DNA of 64,000 nt from Gonatopus flavifemur (taxonomy: Eukaryota; Arthropoda; Insecta; Hymenoptera; Dryinidae): assembly GCA_018340375.1 (NCBI GenBank), contig JAFFJZ010000013.1, forward strand, positions 3,450,501-3,514,500. Reading direction: 5' to 3'. Position numbers and translations under genes: made by a program. The notes under the pieces were generated by a model that saw only the letters and a list, made by a program, of their open reading frames with translations, did no database searches and had not been told where the DNA came from. This document shows, in pieces, positions 24,478 through 35,501 of the stretch; within the stretch, counting starts at the first letter, position 1; each line of letters opens with the position of its first letter.

Positions 24478-25720
24478 TCACTTTTCCGAAACATTTTGTA
24501 TCGATTTGTGGATTATGCCAGTTTTGTTTACAGCTTCTATCGATGATTTGTTGAATAAATCATTGAAAAACTTCTGCCCATTGAAACTTAAATACCTTGT
24601 CAACGTTTGGACGTCGTTCAATTTTTGTTGACTTATTCCGACCGAATCAGGTGATGGTGTATTCAACATATCATCGAAAACAATATCTGATTGTACAATG
24701 TGACTTTTGGGTTTTCCATTATAGTCAACAAAAATCTCGATTTGCTTATTTGGGAAATATATCATTTTTACCACATCTCTGATGTGCGAATTTGTAGGTT
24801 CCTTAATTCCGCTAAGACGGTTTCAAAATCTTCAACGGTACACGCAGAATCTTTTATCATTTTGAATGGGGGTTTTCTCGCATTTTCGATCATTTCATAG
24901 TATTCTTCGTCGGTTCCTACGTCTCTATTTTTTTCTTCTTTTGTCCATACATTCCGAAATTCCGGTCACATGAACAATAAGAATGTTCGCGTACAGGAAA
25001 TAAGTGTTGGGTCTCAATTTGTAATTTTTCAGACAATAAAGACAAAAAATGCACGAATAAATAATTTTTATTCTGCCCCCCACAGCCATCAGAGGATAGA
25101 TGAATTTCATTGTAACAAGCGGTTTCTAGTTCACGGCGGATTGTATCATAAACCAGATTGCATACCGTATTTGCTTCTTTCTTGTACTTGCCTTCGATAA
25201 AAAAATACATGTAACCATTTTTGTTACTTCCAAAAGTATTCACATTGAAAACGTTCAACCATATCAGTCTCCGAAAAAATTGATCTGAGACCAGAATTTT
25301 CGGAAGAGGTGAATTCTGGCCCAAATCAAATTCCAGAAATAAAACCTGTTTCTGTTCGAGCATAGACTTTTTCAATACTCTGTGTTTTTCTACGAGTTCT
25401 TTGTGTTTCAATAAATCTTCATTATTAGCATCATTTTTATGTCCGAAATAAAAGTTACAGACATCAGTAGGTGGCTTTGATAATCTGAAATTCAAATTGT
25501 GATTGAAATATTTCATGTACGTTGACTCACTTAAGGGAGCGTTGGAATCGCCGATTCTACTGGCAGAATATTCCAGAAACAAACTGTACAATTCAGTGAA
25601 TTTCGAATCAGGGTTATCAAGTACTGCAATGAGGAATCTTCACTCTTATAATGGGACTCGGAGTGTTGTATATATGAACAATGCTCTAGAATCATTTTTT
25701 CCACGTCAATCGTCAATCGA
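24478..25720 (-). pseudogene. DDE-type transposase of the SDGCGGQNKN class, decayed
   Basis: Joined minus-strand frames give, in order: ESHYKSEDSSLQYL (upstream frame); after a frameshift near 25590, YSLFLEYSA then SESTYMKYFNHNLNF and KPPTDVCNFYFGH; a coiled stretch; FLEFDLGQNSPLPK; LSSDGCGGQNKNYLFVHF; and REHSYCSCDRNFGMYG. After more frame damage near 24780-24910 comes the C-terminus with MIYFPNKQIEI and DSVGISQQKLND. This arrangement recurs in many insect repeat-encoded proteins and includes a likely catalytic aspartate in SSDGCGG. I cannot place it in a superfamily with confidence; Sola-like is only a guess. At least two frameshifts make it dead. Confidence 0.7.
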
Positions 25721-25929
25721 ATTGAACTCTCCTTGCTTCCTTTACCTCGGTTATCTCCCAGAGATTCATTATTTTTTTCAGGCGCTCATCGGTATAAGTA
25801 GTATACCAGCACGGAGTGCTTATTGCACCCGCTATCGTACGCTCTGACCGTATCTTATAGAATATTTGAGTAATCCAATTGTAGGTTGGATAGTTTTCCA
25901 TTTCATGCAATACTGATTGATGATCCGTG

Positions 25930-26165
25930 AGGTTGTCTGTATGTCTGTCTATCTGTACCAGGGATAACTCTGGACCGAGTGGACCAAATTGGATGAAATT
26001 AGTGAAGGACCTTCTTCGAACCCATCCCCCGAGACCATTTTTTCATTGCAATCGGACAAGTCCTTTTATTTCTTTAATTTTTTCCTGAAGAAATAGGTGA
26101 TCTCGGAGAGAATTTTCTGCGCTGTATACATATATACATATACCTCATTTTCTCCGCAGTCTTTG
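25930..26165. other. Low-complexity leader before the 130-bp array
   Basis: A GTCTGTCTGTCT-like stretch is followed by text common in interspersed insect repeats. No gene. Confidence 0.35.
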
Positions 26166-26880
26166 AAAATTCGCCATCTTGGATCGGATCGATGAATTAT
26201 TATGAGACATGAGTTCTAGGGGTTTTCGAGGGTGCTGAATTCGAATCTGGGTCAAATCCCGAATTCATGATAGCAGATCCAAGATGGCGGACGCGAATTT
26301 GGTCAGCTTCGCATTTGTGGACAGATTTATACGGAACATGGATCCTAGGGGTTTTGAAGGGTGAGAAATTCGAATCTGACGTCAAAAAACGAGTTTTAGA
26401 TGGCGGACGTGTACTTGGTCAACTTTGCATTTGTGGACAGATTCATATGGAACATGGGTACTAGGGGTTTTGAAGTGTGAGAAATTTGAATCTGACGTCG
26501 GAAAACGAGTTCCAGATGGCGGATCCAAGATGGCTGACGTGAATTCAGTCAACTTACCATTTGTGGACAGATTTATATGAAACATGGGTTTTAGGGGTTT
26601 TCGAGTGTGCTGAATCCAAACCTGGGGTCGAATCCCGAATCCATGATAGCGGATCCAAAATGGGGGATGTGAATTTAGTCAAATCCGCATTTGTGGACAG
26701 ATTTGTATGCAACATTGGTCCTAGGGGTTTTGGAGGATGAGAAATCCAAATCTGACGTCGAAAAACGAATTCATGATGGCGAATCCAATATGGCAGACGT
26801 GAATATAGTGATCCTGGCTCTAATGAACAAAATTATATTGTCTTATGCAACGCAGGTCCTTGGGATTTTCCAGGGTGCTG
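26166..26880. repeat. ~130-bp tandem repeat, about five units
   Basis: The phrase TTTGTGGACAGATT recurs at 26315, 26431, 26561 and 26691, giving periods of 116, 130 and 130 bp. Each unit also carries AAGATGGCGGACGTGAAT, CTAGGGGTTTT and GAATCTGACGTCG. One unit is 14 bp short. A fragment of similar text (GGTTTTTGAAGTCGCTGAAT) occurs alone near 31380. Confidence 0.88.
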
Positions 26881-27934
26881 AATCAAAGTCTGGGCTCCAA
26901 TGTTGGAAGAAAATAATAATTCCGATCTTCCCGTGTAAGCTCCTCTGCATCCGGAGACTCTTGAAGAGCTGGTTGACGTTATGACAACTGCGTACTAGTG
27001 AGAATCCAGAAGTGAAGGAAGCAGCTATTGAAACAAATGAAGTCTGAAAATATTCGGATTCAGTTCTAAAGTACGCCTAAATAACCCTTCGTTACGCTTA
27101 TTACGCTTGAATTACTTACAGCTTACGCTTTCGTCGCGCTTCTAGGCTTCATTCTTACCAGGACAGTTGGAATTCTGCAGTTCTCCAGGTACATGTTTCT
27201 GAATCTTTTGTGGATGGTATAAAGGAATGCTAGGCAGTAAGTTCCAGGCTTTCTGAACATTTCATTCACAAAGTTTTTCAATTGAGAGAAAAACCGATGA
27301 GTGCCTTTCCATATATCTCCGGATATCTGAATTATGTTCAAAATGCGGGCCAAGCGAGCATATGTGAGCTACGATCCATTCAAAATGAGCGAAGCGAATT
27401 TTTCGTTTTGGATTGTGGCAAGTCTAGATTTACGAATCTTCAACAAAGAACATAAAAAGCCCTGACACACTGACAGATGAGTTGTTTAATGATAAAAAAA
27501 ATCTTCCCAACAGATAAGTTTGTTATTTTTCCCTTCGCAAGATTTTCCAGTTTTCATCAACATCATTCCACGCAGTCAACAGTTTTGGGCGGTATATTCG
27601 CCAGTTGATTTCCAGAATACGTGGAACAAGTCTCTTTGTTGCGAGATCTCAATTTTTTTATAACATTCTTGACTGCAGCAAGATGTGATGCTCTCGAATT
27701 CTTTCGCAGCGACAGTTTTGTTGAAACGGGATGTATACTTATTTCCCTAAGATTATGAACAAATTCTTATTGCAAGGATTCCTAAGAGAGCAATATCTAT
27801 GTTTCAAAAATATCGATCCTGAAAGGAATCTTGGTTTTACATTAATATAACTTACCTTGTTTCTCGCAATTTTTCTTTATTCCGTTTCCAATTACTCTCA
27901 CTTCTAGTTTTTTTTCTTGTTGTGGTCGAGGCTT
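26881..27934. other. Non-coding spacer inside the giant inverted repeat
   Basis: No gene found. A short run near 27070-27140 repeats TTACGCTT several times. The remainder is unassigned. Confidence 0.4.
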
Positions 27935-28405
27935 CCGTAACGGACATTTTCCAGGATAAAAAGCAAGAGGTTATCCATGTACGAAAAAACCATACAATAT
28001 GCATACGTATTGTTTTTCGGCTTTCTTTTGTTAACAAACGGATGTAAGCTGTGACGTTAGCTGATCAGTCAAAATATTTTCCAGGGAGTATCAAACAGAC
28101 AATGAAATTTTCAAGACTATGTTCAACGCTGCCGTACGGGTGACCATCAAAGTATTTTACATTTCGTTGGCGAATACATGAAAAATACTTTGGTGGTCAC
28201 CCGTACAATGCCGCTGAACATGGTCTTAAAAATTGAATTATCGAATTCATGCTCCCTGGGGGATATTTTGACTGATCAGCCCACGTCACAGCTTACATTC
28301 GTCTGTTAAAAAAAGAAAGCCGAAAAACAATACGTATGCATATTGTACGGTTTTCTCGTACATAAACAACCTCTCGCTTTTAAACCTGTTACGGCCGTTA
28401 CGGAA
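27935..28405. repeat. 470-bp near-continuous palindrome
   Basis: The arms 27935-28150 and 28170-28405 are inverted copies; CAATATGCATACGTATTGTT at 27994 is mirrored near 28330. The arms meet at GTACGGGTGACCATCAAAGT against its mirror, leaving a loop of about 25-30 nt. It abuts the right arm of the giant inverted repeat. Confidence 0.85.
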
Positions 28406-28717
28406 GCTTTTGCGACTGTGTTAAACAGAATTGAGAAACCTACAAATTTGCACATCAGAGATGCGGTAAAAATGATATATTTCCCAAATGAACAAATTGA
28501 GTTGTTTTATGACTATAGTGAAAAACCCAAAAGTCATATTGTACAATCAGATACTGTTTTCGATGATTTGTTGAATACACCGTTACCTGATTCGGTCGGA
28601 ATGAGTCAACAAAAATTGAACGATATCCAATCGTTGACAAAGTATTTCTCCGAAAATGTTCGCCGTTGTTCATTGATGGGACATGTTATCCATGATGATA
28701 CATTAGAAAAATCATGA
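28400..28717 (+). pseudogene. Second, inverted copy of the transposase C-terminus
   Basis: The + strand reads IRDAVKMIYFPNEQIEL, FDDLLNTPLPDSVGMSQ and QKLNDIQSLTKYF, then LEKS and a stop. This matches the minus-strand C-terminus at 24478-24860 closely. No catalytic region precedes it: upstream is the palindrome. It is therefore an isolated 3' gene fragment carried within the right arm. Confidence 0.8.
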
Positions 28718-29640
28718 ATAGATCTTGTATGAATGATGTGTTACTCAATGTTCCCTCATGAGGAACTTGGAGTATTCAACATTAACATGAAACATCATAT
28801 TCAAAAAAAACGAATTCCATCTTTTGGATATAATTTCAATTGTTCACATAAATGAATAATGTCAGTATTGTGAACATGCTTGATACATAATTCATTCTCC
28901 AAGTGAAACAACGGAACTTGTTTGTCCATCCAATTTTCCTCAAATACGAAACGTTTCTTCATAGTATAGTTTCAAACAAGTTGCTTATAATAGAAAATTT
29001 ATCATGAATCTTGCGAAAATAATTCGGTATTTGGATTCTCTGATACAAGACACATAAAAGTACCTTGGGAAATTGAGTGGACTTTTGTTCCACCCAGCCT
29101 CGTACGTTGAACGTTGAAAAATAGCTCAATCGATCTGAAATTTACCAGAAAGTTAGTCCATACACTAGTGAACAGTTTTGTCGCTGGAAGTTTTTTGTAG
29201 CTCAGATTCCCCTCGACAGTTCGTCAATCTGAAGCTTGGAAAACATGGTTCCCACTTTTGCTTGGAAAATTAATGATTTACAATGATTTTCCACAAATTT
29301 TTTCAACATCATCGTCTTCCACCAAGTTTCACAGACAAGAATTGATAAGATTCATTCCGAAATGTTGGAAAACACAAAAGTTAGAGCAGGTTTAACATTG
29401 AGAAAGTGGAGACCACGGAGATGGGACGAAGTGTGCTGTTAGGGAAGGAATTATTGATCACAGAAGAAAATCGTGAACGAAGACTAAGGTTGATTTTTCA
29501 AGACCTATCGTCTGTTATTTTTGGTTTTCCCAAATTCGAATTTTCTATTTTGATGTTGAATGTTACAGCTTAGACGATACTTCTCGTCTTCTCGAGCGCG
29601 CGACCGGTTGTTGCATCCGACCGTTAGACTCATCACGTCG
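28400..29640. repeat. Right arm of the giant inverted repeat
   Basis: This is the inverted partner of 22445-24870 (see there). Matching landmarks include the AAACAAGTTCCGTTGTTTCA text of the left arm (mirrored near 28910) and ATAGGTCTTGTGAAATCAAC (mirrored near 29490). Arm identity looks like roughly 80-90 percent by eye. Confidence 0.8.
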
Positions 29641-31459
29641 CAGGATATAGTTCGGAGAATGGAGATTTGGATTTGAGACAACAAGTCAACAGTTCACTGT
29701 CAAAATCGATAACAAGTCAAGTTCTGTCTGGAGGGATCGGAAGGTAATGCTATTCTGAATGTTTCAAAAAAACCATCAACTCATCTGGGCTTTAAATGCT
29801 TTTCCAGAGTGATCAGAGCTTGAATTTTGTTATCTGCTGATCGGTTATTTTCCCGAAACCAAATATGCGATATTCGTTATTTTCTTCCTCCTCTTCTCTT
29901 TCATTCATTGATTGGATTCTCAAGGGATCAAACTATTCCTCAACACATTCATTCAAACTCACAGAAAATACATCGACAATGCCATTTTTGCACTGTCTGT
30001 GACTTAAGAATGATGTCAGAAGTGCGAAAGTGCGGTTACAAAAATTCCGGATTTCTTCAGTTTTCAGCGTTTTGATATGTTTGCAAGCATGGGAAACAGA
30101 TTCTGTACTATAGGATAGACTGATAGCACATGGGTGCTGTTCATTATGCAAGTATGATCGGATAGAGAATGAGAGTTTCAGAGTCATTATAGAGGATTTA
30201 GTTTTCAGCTTTGTACAGTATATAAGCACTGAGTGAGATGAATAGTGTAAGTTATACACTCGAAGTGGACGGGTTGACTTCATTGAAATATTAATTATTC
30301 ACTCAGTACCCTTGGGAAAATCCACTTCATCATCACCAGAACCCTTCATTTCTCCGCGAATTCCTTGGTGCAAGAATGCAGCGTTTTGGTCATGATGGAG
30401 TGAGTTTCCCTGAGGGTTGTTGAGAAGGAGACTTCAGGACCGACACTGCTTCGAATAATTATCCCCATCAGATCACAAAATCATGATCATGTCCAAATGA
30501 ACGGAATTGATCGGAATTCATATGAATATCTTGAATTTGAATATGGATGAAATTGTGCGAATGTCGAATTTGTCATTTAACTTCTCAAATTTACTCTTTG
30601 GAACTGAAAACATCGCTCGAAAAAAGTACTGTGAAATTTTGGGTTCTAATAGTTGAGTATTCCTTCATTCGATCACAAATTCGGTCCAATAAACGGTTCG
30701 AATTACAGTAATATCCACATATGTATATTTTTTGTTACATTTCACCTTTCGTAAATTTCACCCATCATATTTATCCTAATGATCTCGGAGTTGTTCATAT
30801 AAGACTCGCCCTAGAACATGAACAAAAATCGATCCTCATGAACCTGTGGATGTGAGCATGTTCACGTTGGTTCTGGATCAAAGAGAGGTCTAGGGCGTCT
30901 GAGCTGAGAGGAAATTATATATTATTCTCACTTGACAATCCCTAACCATTTTCACTGCGTTTTCGGATAATGAAGTATCATACTGATTCCATACTCAAAT
31001 TCACTACGGAACATGGTCATTTGACTCCATGATCAACAATGGGAAAAAATCCTATGTTCCCAACTGAACATGAACTCGAGCATACTCAATTTTATTCTAG
31101 AAAGTATAACACCTCTTGTAATGTAGCATGAGGGGGCGGTCAATCAGAGAATACATTCGCAAAAATGCACAATTTTCGATTTCCTTCCCCCCTTTGTACC
31201 AACTAGTAACACTAATGAATATCCCCCTTTGAATGAACGTTCATTTCCTATCCCCCCGCCCCTTACTGTCCTTTCAGGAATACTTCTCTTCATCATATCG
31301 CACAGTGGTTCCAAATGCCGAAAACGTGGTCAAAAGTCCAAAACATGATTTTTTCTCATCAGAAATCTGGGTATGAGGGTTTTTGAAGTCGCTGAATGCA
31401 GTGGTTACGGTTCATGTAATCTGGACAACAATAAACAATAAAATATAAATAATTTGAAG
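29641..31459. other. Non-coding region, nothing recognised
   Basis: 1.8 kb without a supported gene. A few AACATGTTCA/TGAACATG words near 30820-31080 appear in both orientations, possibly from an old MITE. Confidence 0.4.
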
Positions 31460-31602
31460 TGTGTATCACACAAAAAAATTGAGGAAAAATCAATGAATGA
31501 TGAGGTTATCTATACAAAAAAACATTGAAAAAGTTCGAGGAAGCTATAGATCTGTTTGTTACATTTGAAAAATTAAAAAATATAAAAAGATGAGCTCTGT
31601 AT

Positions 31603-31737
31603 CAGTGGCGGGGTGAGAGCTTGTCTGTCTTTCTTCAACTGACACGAAACAAAAGATAAGAGGCGGGAAAATCCCGCCTCCTATCCTTGTTTTCACGCGA
31701 ATTGAAAGAGGATAGAAATGTTACCACCACGCTACTG
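31603..31737. mobile_element. 135-bp hAT MITE with 8-bp target duplication
   Basis: The ends are CAGTGGCGGGGTG and CACCACGCTACTG. Immediately outside on both sides is CTCTGTAT (31595-31602 and 31738-31745), an exact 8-bp duplication as hAT transposases make. The paralogous block at about 59386 reads CTGTGTATGATGG without the insert, the empty site. Inside is an inverted pair around AGGCGGGAAAATCCCGCCT. Confidence 0.95.
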
Positions 31738-32121
31738 CTCTGTATGATGTATCATTCATAAAATACAATATTCCTTTACACACAAAAGCTCAACAGATAT
31801 ACCGTAATCCCTGATGAACAGTCTGCTACTGTTGATTCTTCTCAACAGGACCACAGGCTCATGATCGAATAAATCATACAAGGTCTAGTCGAAAAGGATG
31901 ATTCAAATTTACACATTACTTTTTATGTGAAATCTTATCGGATATACCGTAACCTCCTTACAAACAATCTACTATCAGGTTCTCCCGCTGGAGTCGTTGG
32001 AAAATGATCTAATGGATCAAATCGAGCGTGCTCAAGGGGGAAGATTCAAGTTCATTTGCAATTCCTCCACATACCAGAAAGTCAGGGATAAATCATAAGA
32101 TCTGACAAACAGTCAACTACT

Positions 32122-32177
32122 GGAGCCTTCCGAAGTAGCTGATCAAACCCATATGACCAGCTACTTCGGAAGGCTCC
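32122..32177. repeat. Perfect 20-bp hairpin
   Basis: Bases 32122-32141 and 32158-32177 are perfect reverse complements, with a 16-nt loop between. The surrounding repeat module elsewhere (for example near 59715) lacks this hairpin, so it is a local inverted insertion of about 55 bp. Confidence 0.92.
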
Positions 32178-32499
32178 ACTGTCGATTTCTCTCATCAGGA
32201 TCGTAGGCAATCGATGAAAAAGATTATACCGAGCCTGCTCAAGGGTAATTATTGAAGTTTATTCGCTATTTTTTTTACAGGCAAAAGTATACCGGATATA
32301 CCATAATCTCTAATGGACAGTCTGCTAGTATCCATTATTCTGCAATCAGAATCGTAAACGAATAATGAAACAGAATAGTGTATAGATGATGAATGTGAAC
32401 TCAATTATAGCAAGTTTGGAAAACATTCTAAAATAAGGTTAGTTACCGAGCACTTCAGGTATACTGAAATATGACATCCTGATTCGAAATAAGGAACTA

Positions 32500-35045
32500 T
32501 GTACAAAATGGTTTCCCTAGATTCTTTGAGTAAAATTACAGGTGGATCAAGAAAGAGTAGAGAGGATGCAGGTATACTATATATTTGTATGTTACTTACC
32601 ACCACGATCAATATCATCGGGTAGCGTGGAAGGAAAATGAAGAGAAGGCAGGAGTGCAGTGGACATACCACAGGTCCTCGCGTTAGGCACACTATTATCA
32701 GATTCTTCCGATAGAATCACAGGTGGATGAAGAGAGAGCAAGGAGGATGCATATGTACCATACGTCTGTATATCATGTACTACAATGATCAATGTCATTA
32801 GGTAGTGTCATAGGAAAATGAAGAAAAGGCGGAACCGCAGTGGATATACAAGTCCTTGCGTTAAATAATACCACTATCAGATTCTTCCAACAGAATCAGA
32901 GGTGGATGAAGAAAAAGCAAAAAGCATGTAGATATACCATCTGTCTGTACGTTAAATCCTACCATGATCATTCGGTAGCGTTGAAGGAAAATGCAAAAAA
33001 GATAGGAACGCAGTGGATATACCACGAATCTTTGCATCGGGTGCATTCCACTGGCCAATTGACGAATGATTAGAGAGATTGTTTAGGATGAACTCGACGA
33101 AAATTGAGCAGATATGATCTTCTGATGATAGAAATTGCTACAGAACAACTACCGGTCAACTTGACCGATGTGAACGGATGTGACAATTCATTCTGAATGT
33201 TTTCTTCCAAAGTTCCATCTCTTCAGTTGTTCCATTCAAGCTGGATCATATTTGTGTTCTTACAAACCATCCTTTTTATCTTCACTCATCTTGGTTTTGG
33301 AATGATTCAATTCTCGATATTTGATACAGTATTGCATTGCATTTTGATGATCATGAATCACTTTGAATACATTTTAAACATTTCATAGATCCTGGAGTTA
33401 CTAAATCTCTCAACCCAGAATACTCTATGACAATTTGATGAAATTCATGATATTTGAGAATTGAATCATTCCAAAACCAAGATGAGTAAAGATGAAAATG
33501 AAGGTTCGTAGGAACACAAATATAATCCAGCTTGGATGGAACAACTGTGAAGATGGAACTTTGGGAGAAAACATTCAGAATGGATTGTCACATTATTCAC
33601 ATCAGTCGAGTTGACCGGTAGTTGTTCTGCAACAATTTCTATAATCAGAAGATCATTGTATCTGCTCAATTTCCGTCGAGTTGATCCTAAACAGTCTCTC
33701 TAATCATTCGTCAATTGGTCAGTGGAATGCACCCGATGCAAAGATTTGTGGTATATCCACTGCGCTCCTATCTTTTCTGCATTTTCCTTCAACGCTACCG
33801 AATGATCATGGTAGGATTTAAGGTACAGATGTATGGTACATCTATATCCTTCCTGCTTCTTCTTCATCCACCTATGATTCTGTTGGGAGAATCTGATAGT
33901 GGTATTATTCAACGCAAGGACTTGAGTCGCAAACTCTGAATCGATACCTGAAGGCATCTGCGGCCTAGTGGACGCCCATGAAAAAAAACGATCGGAGCCC
34001 AGACTCGCGACAACGACGTACCTCCTTCGGTTGGACTTCCCTTTTCCTTTACGGTCCGTTAGAAATTTCGTAGCGGCATCCACTCGTTCTCTCTCTCTCT
34101 CCCTCTCTCTCTCTTCGCATCGGAGAGAATCCCGACGGTACGTTCAGACCGCGGAGGCAGCGTGGGTAACGATATCCCGTTTCCACGAGACGGAAGAAGA
34201 ACAATACCACTTACACACACAGTTCAGTACTTTTATTGTTGATCATACAATTGGATCATGTTATAAACGTTTCACCCCGGGAGAACCAGAAAGGACTCGA
34301 TTTAATTGGACTGCGGAATCCTCAAACTATGGCCACACTGTGGTCAACACACCACTCACCGGTACGAAAACCCAGAAACGTCTCGGAACGATATAGATTG
34401 GTATTCGGCATTCTCTCATCGAACAACAAGACAACCGTGAGGCGATGCCGCTTCCAGCGGCCGTGCGAGAGCTTGATAACCCCTCAAAGCGGGACGGTGA
34501 AACAGCGTAGAGGCCCGGGATTGGATGGAGCCCGCTGTCCGTGACGGTAACGCTCAGTGGTGTCTCTCAAACCATCGTCCTTGAAGCTTGGGGGCGGTAG
34601 ATCTACGGTCGATGAAAAGGACTCGTGGACTATGTGCCAATAATCCCCCATTTCAATTTCTGTAATTGGAAGTTGAATAAACTGATTGAATTGAATACGG
34701 TCGATAATGCTTATCGCCGCATCAAGATTCGATTGTTCAATGCGTGGCAGTGGCGGTAGATGGCGACTCTCATAATAAACCGTTGAACTGGGCATTAACT
34801 ATACATAAGATAATTCAAATGAATTGTCATCCTGGGAGGAAAAGAAGAGAGAAGCCTTGTCGCGTTGACTTTACTATGCTCGTTAATCGTGACGATCTCA
34901 GAAAGACCGTCACAGCACTTCTGCTTTTCCTTCATTTTCCTATGACGCTACCCAATGACATTGATCATTGTGGTACATTACATGAAGATGTATGGTACAT
35001 ATGCATCCTTCTTGCTTTTTCTTCATCTACCTGTCATTCTATTCG
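32500..35045. repeat. Foldback block built of ~180-bp modules
   Basis: Modules with AATCACAGGTGGATGAAG, ATACCAT...CTGTA and GGAAAATGAAGAAAAGGC repeat at about 180 bp (32540, 32721, 32900). From 33060 a unique stretch runs into a loop near 33325-33450 and is then mirrored, so 33455-33916 is the inverted copy of 32865-33320, and module text resumes inverted at 34914-35045. Long inverted arms made of tandem modules are the architecture of Drosophila FB elements. The short ORFs here are not genes. Confidence 0.8.
33917..34913. other. Unidentified ~1-kb insert in the right foldback arm
   Basis: The inverted module is interrupted after AACGCAAGGACTTG and resumes at GCTTTTCCTTCATTTTCC. The ~1 kb between has higher GC, a (TC)n run at 34086-34117 and, on the minus strand, an AATAAA followed by a GTGTGTGT stretch near 34210-34230, as at a polyadenylation site. 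A 103-aa minus-strand frame (34484-34795) is open but matches nothing that I recognise. A retroelement or LTR fragment or a retrocopy are possible. Confidence 0.55.
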
Positions 35046-35501
35046 AGTTCAATTTTTCAACATGAAAAATTTTCGAAGATTCTTGTGACAATTGTAATAA
35101 CTTGCATAAAACTAAGGAATCAGTTATAACAGCGTCAGATCGATATGTGATTGTGCAATTGATGATATTTAATCACAATAATGTTGGAGCAACAAAGGTA
35201 TAAAATATAAACATCAAAGCAGTACTAACTTCAAAAATTAAAATTCCACAACACGTTTATGAAGTTATAGCTATTGTTTTTCATCAGGGTGAAAATAGTT
35301 CTGGAGGTAATCTCACATGCATGTCACGAAGTAAAGGGACAAACTGGATATTCATTCATGATCTGCAAGTTGAAAAGCGACATTTGCCACGTAATGCTAA
35401 AGACTCGTATATATATTTCTTTGCAAAGCAATAATTTGGCCTCATCATAAAATTAGAATTCAATCACTGTAATATTGTAGAGTTTTGAGGAACATAGAAT
35501 A
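35046..35501. other. AT-rich spacer, no gene seen
   Basis: AT-rich DNA between the foldback block and the mariner insertion; nothing recognised. Confidence 0.4.

Larger units (their letters stand above)
22445..24870. repeat. Left arm of a giant inverted repeat
   Basis: This arm pairs with 28400-29640. Outermost, GATGCAACAACCGGTCGCGC at 22463 is mirrored at about 29598-29620. The match resumes at 23283 and runs, with substitutions, through 24870, where both arms encode the same transposase C-terminus. Between about 22521 and 23282 the left arm has ~760 bp absent from the right arm. Confidence 0.8.
31460..32500. repeat. Diverged block paralogous to 59255-59900
   Basis: This segment aligns with 59255-59900 in the same orientation. 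Shared text includes GATATACC followed by TGATGGACAGT-like words, CTACT, TCTTCT and ATCGTAG. Within it the motif GGATATACC...GACAGTCTGCTACT recurs at loose intervals, so it is itself a degenerate tandem repeat. No gene. Confidence 0.7.

Noticed and set aside
22445..29640. Integrated virus or polydnavirus segment
   Set aside because: No capsid, polymerase, protease or known virulence-family motif seen; the coding pieces are transposase-like and the arms behave as an inverted repeat.
34086..34117. Pyrimidine tract as a splice acceptor of a host gene
   Set aside because: It is a simple CT microsatellite with no flanking exon that I can recognise.
33968..34396. 142-aa ORF with a serine/leucine run
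   Set aside because: The run comes from a CT microsatellite and no domain is visible; kept only as part of the unidentified insert.
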